Shown here: piece after piece, positions 32,560 through 39,992 of the stretch | Position numbering within the stretch: the stretch's first letter is position 1 | Layout: every line of letters starts with the position of its first letter | Assembly: GCA_038040445.1 (NCBI GenBank) | Contig: JBBPIG010000039.1 | Coordinates: forward strand, 1 to 39,992 | Direction: 5' to 3' | Origin: Acidobacteriota bacterium | GTDB lineage: Bacteria > Acidobacteriota > Blastocatellia > UBA7656 | Length of the DNA: 39,992 nucleotides | Program-made: the position numbers and the translations under genes | Notes under the pieces: model-generated | Databases searched by the model: none | What the model saw: the letters and a program-made list of their open reading frames with translations, nothing else | Told to the model about the DNA's origin: nothing

Positions 32560-33312
32560 ATGACGAAGTTCTGCCCATACTGCGGCAATCAACTCAACGC
32601 GCGATCGAAGTTCTGCCCGCAGTGCGGCAGGGCGAAGCCCGAACGTCAGCGGCAGGCGGCGGTTGGGGTCGATGTCGCGGTTGAACAATCCCGTGCGCGA
32701 ACGACCAGCAGTTCCGCCGCGGCCGATTCCGCGGGGCTTCAGCGCAACCTTGAGCGCCCACCGCTGGTCAACCGTGCGTCCACTCCGCGCATCGAGGCGC
32801 TGCCACGTAGGACGGTCGTAACTTCGCGGTCCAACGGCGCCGCGCGCGCCGTCGGGCGGCGTTACGCGCCTCCAACCTACGCGCAAATAGGCGCGTTTGA
32901 ACAAGCGGGATTCGGACTGCGCTACGCTGCCTGGATGTTTGATTTCTTGATCACGCTGATTGCGATCATGGGCTTCACGTTCGCGGTGACTGCCGCAAGC
33001 CGGCGGTCAGTGGTTGGCTCGAATGCTGACCTGTTGATCGTAGCAGGTCTGACCCTGCTGTTGTTGGTACTCAACTTCGTAGTGCTTGCCGGCAGAGGAG
33101 GCCAGACTGCCGGCATGCGCATCCTCGGGATCTACATCGTACGAGTTGATGGCAAGCCCTTTACATTTAAGCAGGCAACAGTGCGGCACCTGATAGGTTA
33201 TCCGCTCTCGATGGCTTCGTTCTTCCTTGGCTTCCTGTGGATGTTGTGGGACCCGCAGCAACAAGGCTGGCACGATAAGCTTGCGCGCACTATTGTGGTA
33301 ATAGCGAAATGA
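32560..33312 (+). CDS. Zinc-ribbon RDD-domain membrane protein
   Basis: 250 residues. A zinc ribbon (Cys5, 8, 19, 22) starts the protein, followed by a Ser/Ala/Arg-rich linker to about residue 120. The RDD domain then begins with GFGLRYAAWMFDFLI and has three hydrophobic segments near 128-147, 156-177 and 212-225. GRGGQTAGMRILGIYIV is the family's second motif. The end, GWHDKLARTIVVIAK, is also typical. RDD proteins are poorly characterised membrane proteins, some linked to ion exchange. The shared zinc ribbon ties it to the two upstream proteins and suggests one complex. No heptad element lies in the 43-nt gap before it, unlike the other operon junctions. Confidence 0.88.
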   Translation: MTKFCPYCGNQLNARSKFCPQCGRAKPERQRQAAVGVDVAVEQSRARTTSSSAAADSAGLQRNLERPPLVNRASTPRIEALPRRTVVTSRSNGAARAVGRRYAPPTYAQIGAFEQAGFGLRYAAWMFDFLITLIAIMGFTFAVTAASRRSVVGSNADLLIVAGLTLLLLVLNFVVLAGRGGQTAGMRILGIYIVRVDGKPFTFKQATVRHLIGYPLSMASFFLGFLWMLWDPQQQGWHDKLARTIVVIAK

Positions 33313-33313
33313 G

Positions 33314-33430
33314 GAGTGATGCGTGAAACGTGATGCGTGATGCGTGATGCGTGATGCGTGACCGGATGAGTCTGATTAAAGCGCACTTCGACTGTCGGTC
33401 CGGTCACGAATCACGAATCACGAATCACGG
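33314..33430. repeat. Heptad-repeat hairpin, GCGTGAT/ATCACGA word
   Basis: Left arm GAGTGAT, GCGTGAA, ACGTGAT, GCGTGAT three times and GCGTGAC. Right arm GTCACGA, ATCACGA, ATCACGA, ATCACGG. Arms are joined by a 30-nt loop flanked by GTGACCGGA and TCCGGTCAC. It begins right after the RDD stop and ends 12 nt before the phosphatase ATG. Confidence 0.9.
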
Positions 33431-33442
33431 TTGGTTTTAACT

Positions 33443-35200
33443 ATGTCAACATTCGTCATTCGATCAAAAGACTACGAGCCTTCCATCGTGAAGCTCGACA
33501 GGATGAAGCTCACCATCGGGCGTTCCTCCCGCAACGACATCTGCATAAGCGACCCGTTCGCCTCGCGGCTGCACGCCGAGATCAGACGCGAGAACGATCA
33601 GGTGTCACTGGTCGATAACGGCAGCGCCAACGGTACGTTCGTAAACGGGCAGCGCGTCACCGCGCCACTGCGGCTCCAGCCCGGCGACGTGGTTCGCATA
33701 GGCGAAACCGAGATCGAATATGCCTCCAGCGAGCAAGGCATGCTTTCTGGCGCAACCGTCTATCTGGCAGGTCCGGCGGCAGAGTCGCTTCCGGCCGACA
33801 CCATAACTTCGCCCATCCCCTCGCGCTCGACAAGCGACTTGATCTCTTCCATAAGATCGGGAGCGATCTCCGGTGAAGCGCGCTCCAGTTCGGCCGCTCG
33901 CACTGCTCTCAAGCCCGAGCTGCCGAGCCGTGATCTGCTCAGCATAGTTTCTCAGGTGGGAATAGCACTTCTCCCTCGCACCTCTCTGGAAGACACGCTG
34001 AAGATGACCATCGACCTGGTCTTTCAGGCGATACCCGCCGAGCGTGGATTTCTGTTCTTAAAAGAAGACGGCGAGCTGACCTGCAAGATCGCGCGCGGCG
34101 CCAGTGAAGCCGCGCTGCCGACGGCGTCACAAGTGCAGCTCAGCAGATCGATAACCAACAAGGTCCTTAGCGAGGGAGCTTCGGTGCTGACCTCCGACGC
34201 CATGCACGATCCGCGGTTTCAAGCTCAGCATTCAGTCGTGCTCAGCCAGATAAGATCGGTGATGGCTGTGCCGCTTGCCTCGGGTGAAGAGATTTTCGGC
34301 ATGGTCTATGTGGACAACCCGTTCAACAATCGCTTCAAGGAAGAAGACCTGAAGGTCCTGACGACCATCGCATCGGTCGCTTCCATCAAAATCGAAAACG
34401 ACCGATTGCTGGACGAACGCTTGGAAAAGCGGCGAATGGAAGAAGAGCTCAAAGTAGCGTCTGAGATCCAGATGCGGCTTCAGCCTTTCGCGCCGCCCAA
34501 GATTGACGGCTGGGACATGACCGGCGTGTCGTTCCCCTGCCGCGAGATCGGGGGCGACTATTACGACTTCATTCACCGCAAACGCGACAGTCACCTGATC
34601 GTGGCGGTTGGCGACGTGTCCGGCAAGGGAACCGGCGCGGCGCTGTTGATGTCGTCGCTGCACGCAGCCGTTCGAGCGCAATCACAAACGCGAGCGACGA
34701 TTAGCGAAGTGATGGGCGAGATCAATCAATACATATTCGAAAACTCGCCGTCCAACAAGTTCCTCACTCTGTTCTACGGCGGGCTTGATCCTCAGAATGG
34801 AACGCTCACCTACTCGAACGGCGGTCACAACGCGCCGATGCTCGTGCGGACGTCGGGCGATGTCGAGCGGCTCGACACCGGAGGGCTTCCGATAGGGATG
34901 ATGCAAGGGGTCGCATATGAGGAAGCTTCTATCGTGTTCCAGCCTGGAGACGTGCTTGTAATCTACAGCGACGGAATCACCGAATCGATCAATGAGCGCG
35001 ATGAAGAGTTCGACGAGGAGAGACTGATCGAAGTGGTGAAGAACAATCTCGGCCGCTCGGCGTCGGGCATCCGCGACCGGATAGACGAAGCGTTGTCGCG
35101 ATTCGTGGGAACGACTGCGCCGGTTGACGACATGACGCTGATGATCATCAAGCGCAACGATACCGGCTTCGAGGATAGCGAGCGGACGATGCGGACGTGA
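33443..35200 (+). CDS. FHA-GAF-PP2C (SpoIIE/RsbU-type) phosphatase
   Basis: 585 residues. An FHA domain (about 1-95: IGRSSRNDICISD, RLHAEIR, NGSANGTFVNG), a low-complexity linker, then a GAF domain (about 165-320: TIDLVFQAIPAERGFLFLKE). A short coiled coil (KRRMEEELKVASEIQMRLQP) follows, then the RsbU-type PP2C domain with REIGGDYYDFI, VGDVSGKGTGAALLMS and GHNAPMLV. Metal-binding Asp in GGDYYD and GDVSGKG are present. Such phosphatases act on phosphorylated STAS proteins in partner-switching pathways. The GAF domain could sense a ligand, and the FHA could dock phosphothreonine from the upstream kinase. The ATG at 33443 lacks a clear ribosome-binding site; the heptad arm lies right upstream. 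Confidence 0.92.
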   Translation: MSTFVIRSKDYEPSIVKLDRMKLTIGRSSRNDICISDPFASRLHAEIRRENDQVSLVDNGSANGTFVNGQRVTAPLRLQPGDVVRIGETEIEYASSEQGMLSGATVYLAGPAAESLPADTITSPIPSRSTSDLISSIRSGAISGEARSSSAARTALKPELPSRDLLSIVSQVGIALLPRTSLEDTLKMTIDLVFQAIPAERGFLFLKEDGELTCKIARGASEAALPTASQVQLSRSITNKVLSEGASVLTSDAMHDPRFQAQHSVVLSQIRSVMAVPLASGEEIFGMVYVDNPFNNRFKEEDLKVLTTIASVASIKIENDRLLDERLEKRRMEEELKVASEIQMRLQPFAPPKIDGWDMTGVSFPCREIGGDYYDFIHRKRDSHLIVAVGDVSGKGTGAALLMSSLHAAVRAQSQTRATISEVMGEINQYIFENSPSNKFLTLFYGGLDPQNGTLTYSNGGHNAPMLVRTSGDVERLDTGGLPIGMMQGVAYEEASIVFQPGDVLVIYSDGITESINERDEEFDEERLIEVVKNNLGRSASGIRDRIDEALSRFVGTTAPVDDMTLMIIKRNDTGFEDSERTMRT

Positions 35201-35257
35201 GCGACGCCCCGAGGTTTGGTCTTCCCTCATAACCCCTCAACTCAATTGGAATCGGGG

Positions 35258-35333
35258 GATTTTCCATTTTCCATTTTCCATTTAACATTTGTCTATTTGT
35301 CTATGACAAATGCAAAATGGAAAATGGAAAATC
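35258..35333. repeat. Heptad-repeat hairpin, CATTTTC/AAAATGG word
   Basis: Eleven phased heptads run through both arms and the loop: GATTTTC, CATTTTC, CATTTTC, CATTTAA, CATTTGT, CTATTTG, TCTATGA, CAAATGC, AAAATGG, AAAATGG, AAAATCG. The arms match over about 28 nt apart from an 8-nt to 1-nt change. It ends 10 nt before the GNAT ATG. Confidence 0.9.
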
Positions 35334-35343
35334 GGTTCCGACT

Positions 35344-36312
35344 ATGGCGACGGCAGCGCTTATCAACCCGGAGATAAACATAGTTCCCCTTGCGAACGCC
35401 GACCTCGCTGCCCTGGAGAAGCTCTTCGACGAAGAGTGCGCCGAGTGGCTCGATCTGCTGAAGTGGGACTACAAGGGCGCGAGCATGTTGATTCGGGACG
35501 TTACGCGCCAGCGTCAACTGCTTGGCTTCGTTGCAATGAGCGGCAACGCCACCATTGGTTTTGCCTACTACGTGATCGAAGGTTCGCGTTGCTCTATCGG
35601 CGACATCTATGTGTCCAGGCCCTGGCGCGGCATCGGTGTCGACCGGGAACTGGCGGCTGCCGTCTTGGACAGGCTCGATCGGCTCCCTCGATTGCGCCGG
35701 ATCGAAAGTCAGTGTGTCGGCATTGGCAACTATGAAGCGGATGCTTTGTTCCAGACTCGCGGCTTCGAGCGGCTGGAACGCAATTACATGTTGCTCGAGC
35801 TGGGACCTGATAAGAACAGTGGTCCCAGGGCAGACTCAACCGGCATTTCACTCAGGCAGTGGCAACAGATCGACTTTGGAGACGCCAAACGGGTAATAAA
35901 TCGCTCATACCGTGGGACGCACGACAGCCGTATCAACGGCCAGTATCGAACCGAGGAAGGGTGCGGCGAGCTTCTGACCATACTCACCGACCACATATGG
36001 TGCGGCGATTTTTTGCCGCAGGCGTCGCGGGTGGCGTTTCGCCGTTCGGATGCGATGGCAGGTGTTCTGATTGCGTCGCGAGTATCGAGAGGCGTCGGTC
36101 ACATCGGACAGATCTCGGTTCTCCCGGCTCACCAGGGTCGAGGCATCGGCCGCCTGATGATCGCAAGCTCGCTATCAGAATTCCGCCGAATGGGCTTCAA
36201 GTCGATCACGCTGGCCGTAACGGGGGCAAACACAAAAGCGTTTCACTTGTATGAAACGTGCGGCTTTCGCACGATCCACAGTTTCCCGGTGTTTTATCGC
36301 GAGAAGAAGTGA
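35344..36312 (+). CDS. Double GNAT-family N-acetyltransferase
   Basis: 322 residues with two acetyltransferase halves. The first (about 10-150) holds FVAMSGNATIGFAYYVIEG, DIYVSRPWRGIGVDREL and a long helix. The second (about 155-320) holds MAGVLIASRVSRGVGHIGQ, ISVLPAHQGRGIGRLMI, with the acetyl-CoA loop Q-G-R-G-I-G, and AFHLYETCGFRTIH. The first half's loop, WRGIGVD, is degenerate, so it may be inactive or substrate-binding. I chose ATG 35344; an ATG at 35317 lies inside the heptad repeat. It is the fifth gene of the signalling operon, but a role in signalling is uncertain. The acceptor is unknown. Confidence 0.88.
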   Translation: MATAALINPEINIVPLANADLAALEKLFDEECAEWLDLLKWDYKGASMLIRDVTRQRQLLGFVAMSGNATIGFAYYVIEGSRCSIGDIYVSRPWRGIGVDRELAAAVLDRLDRLPRLRRIESQCVGIGNYEADALFQTRGFERLERNYMLLELGPDKNSGPRADSTGISLRQWQQIDFGDAKRVINRSYRGTHDSRINGQYRTEEGCGELLTILTDHIWCGDFLPQASRVAFRRSDAMAGVLIASRVSRGVGHIGQISVLPAHQGRGIGRLMIASSLSEFRRMGFKSITLAVTGANTKAFHLYETCGFRTIHSFPVFYREKK

Positions 36313-36474
36313 AGGCTGTCCCTGGTCCAACGCCACTCATCTGTCTCATTCCCGACCCAAGAATATTTCGAGAAAACTGAATTGATCGCCTTGCGATTCG
36401 CGTCATGCTTAGTGGCGAACAAATTGGCGCCGGGTATTTGCTCAAGTTAATCGTCGTTCTTCGTTATCCGTTAA

Positions 36475-36515
36475 GCTGGCTGTCGGTGAGCTTTCGGTGC
36501 CAACCGACAACCAGC
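36475..36515 (+). other. Strong hairpin in the leader of the RHS gene
   Basis: GCTGGCTGTCGGT (36475-36487) pairs with ACCGACAACCAGC (36503-36515), 12 of 13 positions, with a 15-nt loop. No T tract follows, so it is not an obvious terminator. It sits 57 nt before the RHS ATG in a 259-nt gap (36313-36571) with no gene. Confidence 0.5.
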
Positions 36516-36571
36516 CGATCGCTTCAAGGTGTTTAGACAAGGCCGTGTCTCTCGCACCAAGGAGGTTCTGC

Positions 36572-39500
36572 ATGCGTGCTTCTAAGGTTGTCTCCCCGCA
36601 TCGCTTTGCCGGCTCCTTCAAGACTTTGACTGCACTGTTCTTTCGCCGGGTCCTCCAAAGAAGAGTCGTTTGCTTTGTGATCGCGTTTAACCTCCTTCTG
36701 TGGCCCGGGCCGGGTCTCGCTGGCCTGAACGTTCTAAGCCTGGCCTCACAGGCACTCAACCTGCTAGGGGGTGTCCACAGCTACGAGGCCTTCTTTCTCA
36801 GACGACTCTTTTCTCAATCCCGTATCAAGCCGCGCCGCGAGACGATGGCGGATCGCGCCTCGGCAGTCGCGCGCATTCGGATAAGCCCCGTCAAATTTGT
36901 CGGATACGAAAATGAGGGCGTGACGTTTACTGCTTTGCCGACGGACTTCCTTGAGCGCAGCGTCGAGGGCGTTAAGTTCACCTGGGAGTCTTCCAATCCC
37001 GAGAAGTTGGAGATAGACGACGCTGGACGAGCAAAGTTTCTTCAGCCGGGGCTCGCTCGTGTAATTTGCAGAACCGGGTCTGCTTCAGCGACAGCAGCCG
37101 TGCTGATCAGGCCTAATCATCGGCCGGTTCAGTCCGATGATGACTGGCGCAACGATCAGAAGCGTCTGGACGCGAGCGGAAACATAGTCGGCGCGTTGGG
37201 CGGCCCCCAGTCTGGTGTTGCGTCTGGCGTTGCGTCAGCCGGATCGCTGCTTAGCTCACTGCTCGATAAGCTGATGCCCACCGCCTACGCCCAGTCTTCA
37301 ACAACCGATCTGGCCTATTCCGAACTGTGGAGCGAACCGCGCAACCTTGTCGGCTCACCGCGGGACCGGGCAATCGAATCGACTGCGATGGGAACGGTGC
37401 TTCCCGAAGGCAGCAACTTCAAGTGGGCAGCCCCGATCATCGAGCTGGGTGGCCGCGGGATCGGCGCCAGCCTCACTCTGTCTCACAACAACCGGGTCTG
37501 GTCGCGGCGCGACAGTCGAGTCGCATACGATGCGATCTCGGGCTGGCCCGCGCCGGGATACTCGCTCGGCTTTGGAAGAATCGTGGTCTACGACATGGGC
37601 GTTACCTGCAAATTCCTGCTCGTAGACCCGGACGGCACGCGTCACTATCTTGGGGCTGGAACATACGACGGTATCGGGTACGCGTTAGGCGGGCCAATTG
37701 AGACTTCTGACGGCACGCATATCGTTTACTCGGGCAACGGGCGCGACGGCGGCGGCTTGCGTTATCCTGACGGCACGACCGTTGAGTTTACCAAGATCAA
37801 TAATCGCTTGCTGCCGGCGACGATCTATGACAGCAACGGCAACTATGTTCAGGTCGCGTACAAAGACCTGGAGGCGGAAATATATTCCCCTGTCGCGATC
37901 GATTACGTCACCGATACTCTCGGGCGGAAGATTCAATTCGTATACGACTCAACCGGCAAGCTGATCTCGATCACAGCACCCGAGTTTGGCGGGACGAGTC
38001 AGAATCCGGTGACTCGAACGCTGGTTCAGTTCGACTACCAGATCGTCACCACCAACGGCGCCTTCAGCGGGTTGACCGTCGAGCGCGCCACCGGGGGCAG
38101 CATCGTCGCGCTCAAGCACATCCACTTCCCCGCGACGAGCACGGGTTATAAGCCGGCTTACTCGGTCTACGGAATGATCACCAGTGTGTCTGCGCGAAGA
38201 CAGATGACATCGAGCACTTGGCCACCCGGCAGTCCTCCGTCAATCACTGACGGAGTCGAGAGCGCCGCAGTGTCGTTTAACTATCCGGCATCCGGGCCGC
38301 TGTCGGACGCGCCGGCCTTCACGCAACGAACCGAGACCGCGGTGAACAGTCCCAGCGCGGTTTATTCCTATTCGACCTCTACTGACACGACCGCTCAGAC
38401 GATGACCTTCACCATCGCACGTCCCGACTCGACTACATTGGCGCTCACTCGCTCGACGAACGCATCATCGCCCGCCAACGGGAGGGTCGTTCAATCGGAG
38501 ATCAAGCTGGGCACGAGTTCGCTGGGCAAGAGCGTGCTCGCTTATGTCAACGATGGGGGCGGCTCAAGGCAGGTTCAGTCGGTGACCAGCTACGACGACA
38601 CGGGCGCGCCGGTGAAGATCGACTTCGACTACGATCAGTACGGCAACGTGACCAACAAGCGCGAGTACGGCAACCAGATCAGCGGCGCCTGGCAAGTGCG
38701 AAGGCGGTCGCACTTGACCTATGGAATTGCTTATCAGCCTCGCGAGGTTGTTACGCTGGTTGAGATATTCGACGCGCTGCAAAACTCCAGTGACGCCGAC
38801 GACGTTTTGATAGCCAAGACCAGTTACGCTTACGACAACTACGCGGCGATGGGAGGAATGGAGGACTACGGAGGAGGCGCCGATCCGCCGGGTCATTTCA
38901 TCGGGTGGAATACGAGCTATACAACGAGGGGCAACGTCACGGGGGTGACCGAGTGGACCGATCTTCAGGCGGGTACGACCGTTCAACATCTGGCGAAGAT
39001 CGACATCTTCGGGAACGTCGTCAAGGCTCAGGTGTCTTGTTGCCAGGAGAAAGACCTGACCATCGCTGAGGAGACCTTGTGGTCTCAAGCCGAGGAAGAA
39101 ATGAGCGGTGATCCTAACGGCGCGCACACGACCACTTCGACCGATTACGACTTCAACACCAGCCTGGCCGCCTCGCACACGAACGCAGCCGGTTTGACTA
39201 CCGAGATCGGCTACAACGCGGCGCTCCAGCCTTCATACGCAATGCTTCCGACAGGCGCGAGCGCTAGTGCGGGCTTCGACTATGGCAATCTGTCGTCGAG
39301 CTCGAGTGTGACCTATGACGATCTGGGCACGCAGAAGACAATCACCAACACCACGCAATACGACGGGTGGGGCCGGGTGATCTTTACCGTGGCGCCCAAC
39401 AGCGCGCGGGTGAACACGACCTATGACGCGATGGGTCGGGTGATCAGCCGGACGAATCCGTTTCAATCGGGAGGCACGCCGGGGCCGGTTACCACGATTC

Positions 39501-39992
39501 AATACGACCTGGCCAACCGGGCGGTGATAACGATGCTGCCCGGAGGCGACATCGTGCGAAGCGATTACAGCGGGAGCACGGTGACCGCAACCGATCAGGT
39601 GAATCGCAAGATCAAACGGGAGACGGACGGGCTGGGGCGGTTGATCAAAGTCACCGAGCAAGATCCGGCTGGCGCGCTGACTCAAGAAACTACATACACC
39701 TATAATCTTCTGGACAAGCTGAGCGGGGTGAATCAAGGCGGGCAGCTTCGCAGCTACAAGTACGACGCGATGGGCAGGCTGTTGTTCGAGAAGATCCCCG
39801 AACAGGCGGCTACGATCAACGACGGAACGGGAACGATGTGGTCGTGTAAATACTCGTACACCGAGTATGGCGCGGTGGCGACGAAGCAAGACGCGCGGGG
39901 CGTGGTGACGACGTACGGCTACGACGCGCTGCACCGCCAGACTTCGATCAGCTACAACACGGCGGGCGCTCCGGGGGTTGCGGCGACAGATA
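36572..39992 (+). CDS. Large secreted YD/RHS-repeat protein, 3' end cut by window edge
   Basis: 1140 residues to the edge with no stop. The start has AAGGAGG 7 nt before the ATG. A hydrophobic segment near 33-47 (VCFVIAFNLLLWPGPG) is the likely export signal. Residues about 98-190 form an immunoglobulin-like (BIG2-type) domain (KFTWESSNPEKLEIDDAGRA). From about 280 on there is an RHS shell: WAAPIIELGGRGIGASL, LSHNNRVWSRR, then many YD-type repeats such as YDDTGAPVKIDFDYDQYGNV, TYDAMGRVISRTNP, YDLANRAVI, TDGLGRLIKVTEQ, YKYDAMGRLLFEK and TYGYDALHRQTSISY. RHS proteins form a hollow shell and usually end in a variable toxin; that end lies past the window, so toxin type and immunity gene are unseen. 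Confidence 0.93.
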   Translation, partial: MRASKVVSPHRFAGSFKTLTALFFRRVLQRRVVCFVIAFNLLLWPGPGLAGLNVLSLASQALNLLGGVHSYEAFFLRRLFSQSRIKPRRETMADRASAVARIRISPVKFVGYENEGVTFTALPTDFLERSVEGVKFTWESSNPEKLEIDDAGRAKFLQPGLARVICRTGSASATAAVLIRPNHRPVQSDDDWRNDQKRLDASGNIVGALGGPQSGVASGVASAGSLLSSLLDKLMPTAYAQSSTTDLAYSELWSEPRNLVGSPRDRAIESTAMGTVLPEGSNFKWAAPIIELGGRGIGASLTLSHNNRVWSRRDSRVAYDAISGWPAPGYSLGFGRIVVYDMGVTCKFLLVDPDGTRHYLGAGTYDGIGYALGGPIETSDGTHIVYSGNGRDGGGLRYPDGTTVEFTKINNRLLPATIYDSNGNYVQVAYKDLEAEIYSPVAIDYVTDTLGRKIQFVYDSTGKLISITAPEFGGTSQNPVTRTLVQFDYQIVTTNGAFSGLTVERATGGSIVALKHIHFPATSTGYKPAYSVYGMITSVSARRQMTSSTWPPGSPPSITDGVESAAVSFNYPASGPLSDAPAFTQRTETAVNSPSAVYSYSTSTDTTAQTMTFTIARPDSTTLALTRSTNASSPANGRVVQSEIKLGTSSLGKSVLAYVNDGGGSRQVQSVTSYDDTGAPVKIDFDYDQYGNVTNKREYGNQISGAWQVRRRSHLTYGIAYQPREVVTLVEIFDALQNSSDADDVLIAKTSYAYDNYAAMGGMEDYGGGADPPGHFIGWNTSYTTRGNVTGVTEWTDLQAGTTVQHLAKIDIFGNVVKAQVSCCQEKDLTIAEETLWSQAEEEMSGDPNGAHTTTSTDYDFNTSLAASHTNAAGLTTEIGYNAALQPSYAMLPTGASASAGFDYGNLSSSSSVTYDDLGTQKTITNTTQYDGWGRVIFTVAPNSARVNTTYDAMGRVISRTNPFQSGGTPGPVTTIQYDLANRAVITMLPGGDIVRSDYSGSTVTATDQVNRKIKRETDGLGRLIKVTEQDPAGALTQETTYTYNLLDKLSGVNQGGQLRSYKYDAMGRLLFEKIPEQAATINDGTGTMWSCKYSYTEYGAVATKQDARGVVTTYGYDALHRQTSISYNTAGAPGVAATD

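Overview
The window looks like about 40 kb of a GC-rich chromosome from an Acidobacteriota-type bacterium, probably near the Blastocatellia. The evidence is a secreted VWFA protein of the acidobacterial TIGR03436 type, Ser/Thr kinases and FHA proteins with zinc ribbons, a giant YD/RHS-repeat protein, DUF5678 plus retropepsin and BrnT-like cassettes, and many short hairpin repeats between genes. The lineage is an inference. No rRNA, tRNA, CRISPR array, integrase or transposase was seen.

Layout. 1-2468 (minus): a large secreted protein cut by the left edge, with a long hairpin-rich leader. 3284-5837 (plus): HAD phosphatase and a TIGR03960-like radical SAM protein. 5887-9798 (minus): a branched-chain amino-acid type ABC importer (LivG, LivM, and a lipoprotein binding protein fused in frame to LivH; LivF is absent). 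9999-11080 (minus): a tight operon of three small uncharacterised genes. 11176-12741: ATP-type PEP carboxykinase. 12898-13908: an exported UshA-like protein with altered metal motifs. 14519-16015: a cobalamin-binding-type radical SAM protein. 16069-21067 (plus): an accessory, defence-like stretch with a SEFIR-STAND-TPR protein, a DUF5678/retropepsin pair and an AbiEii-type nucleotidyltransferase pair. This last pair lies between a decayed copy of the 3' end of an ornithine cyclodeaminase gene and the intact gene (21163-22125). 22199-23302: VWFA protein. 23598-26122: FKBP isomerase overlapping hydantoinase A. 26278-28310: STAS protein, TPR protein, BrnT-like toxin and antitoxin. 28647-29798: ATP sulfurylase. 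29989-36312: a phospho-signalling operon (zinc-ribbon FHA protein; zinc-ribbon kinase-FHA; zinc-ribbon RDD membrane protein; FHA-GAF-PP2C phosphatase; double GNAT). 36572-end: a huge secreted RHS protein cut by the right edge.

The most striking feature is a dispersed family of 7-nt-period elements, about a dozen in 40 kb. Each locus uses its own heptamer word, often of the form GGANNNN on one strand (GGACTAC, GGAAAAT, GGAATGC, GGATTGC, GGAAGTC). Most have a reverse-complementary arm that would fold into a hairpin. They sit between genes, directly before start codons in the signalling operon, and in frame inside two proteins (HyuA and the SEFIR-STAND protein). I could not identify them as a named repeat class.

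Functional links. The FHA/kinase/PP2C operon and the separate STAS protein could form one phospho-signalling and partner-switching network. The 16-21 kb stretch looks like a small defence or toxin-antitoxin island. The Liv-type importer may take up amino acids or similar small molecules.
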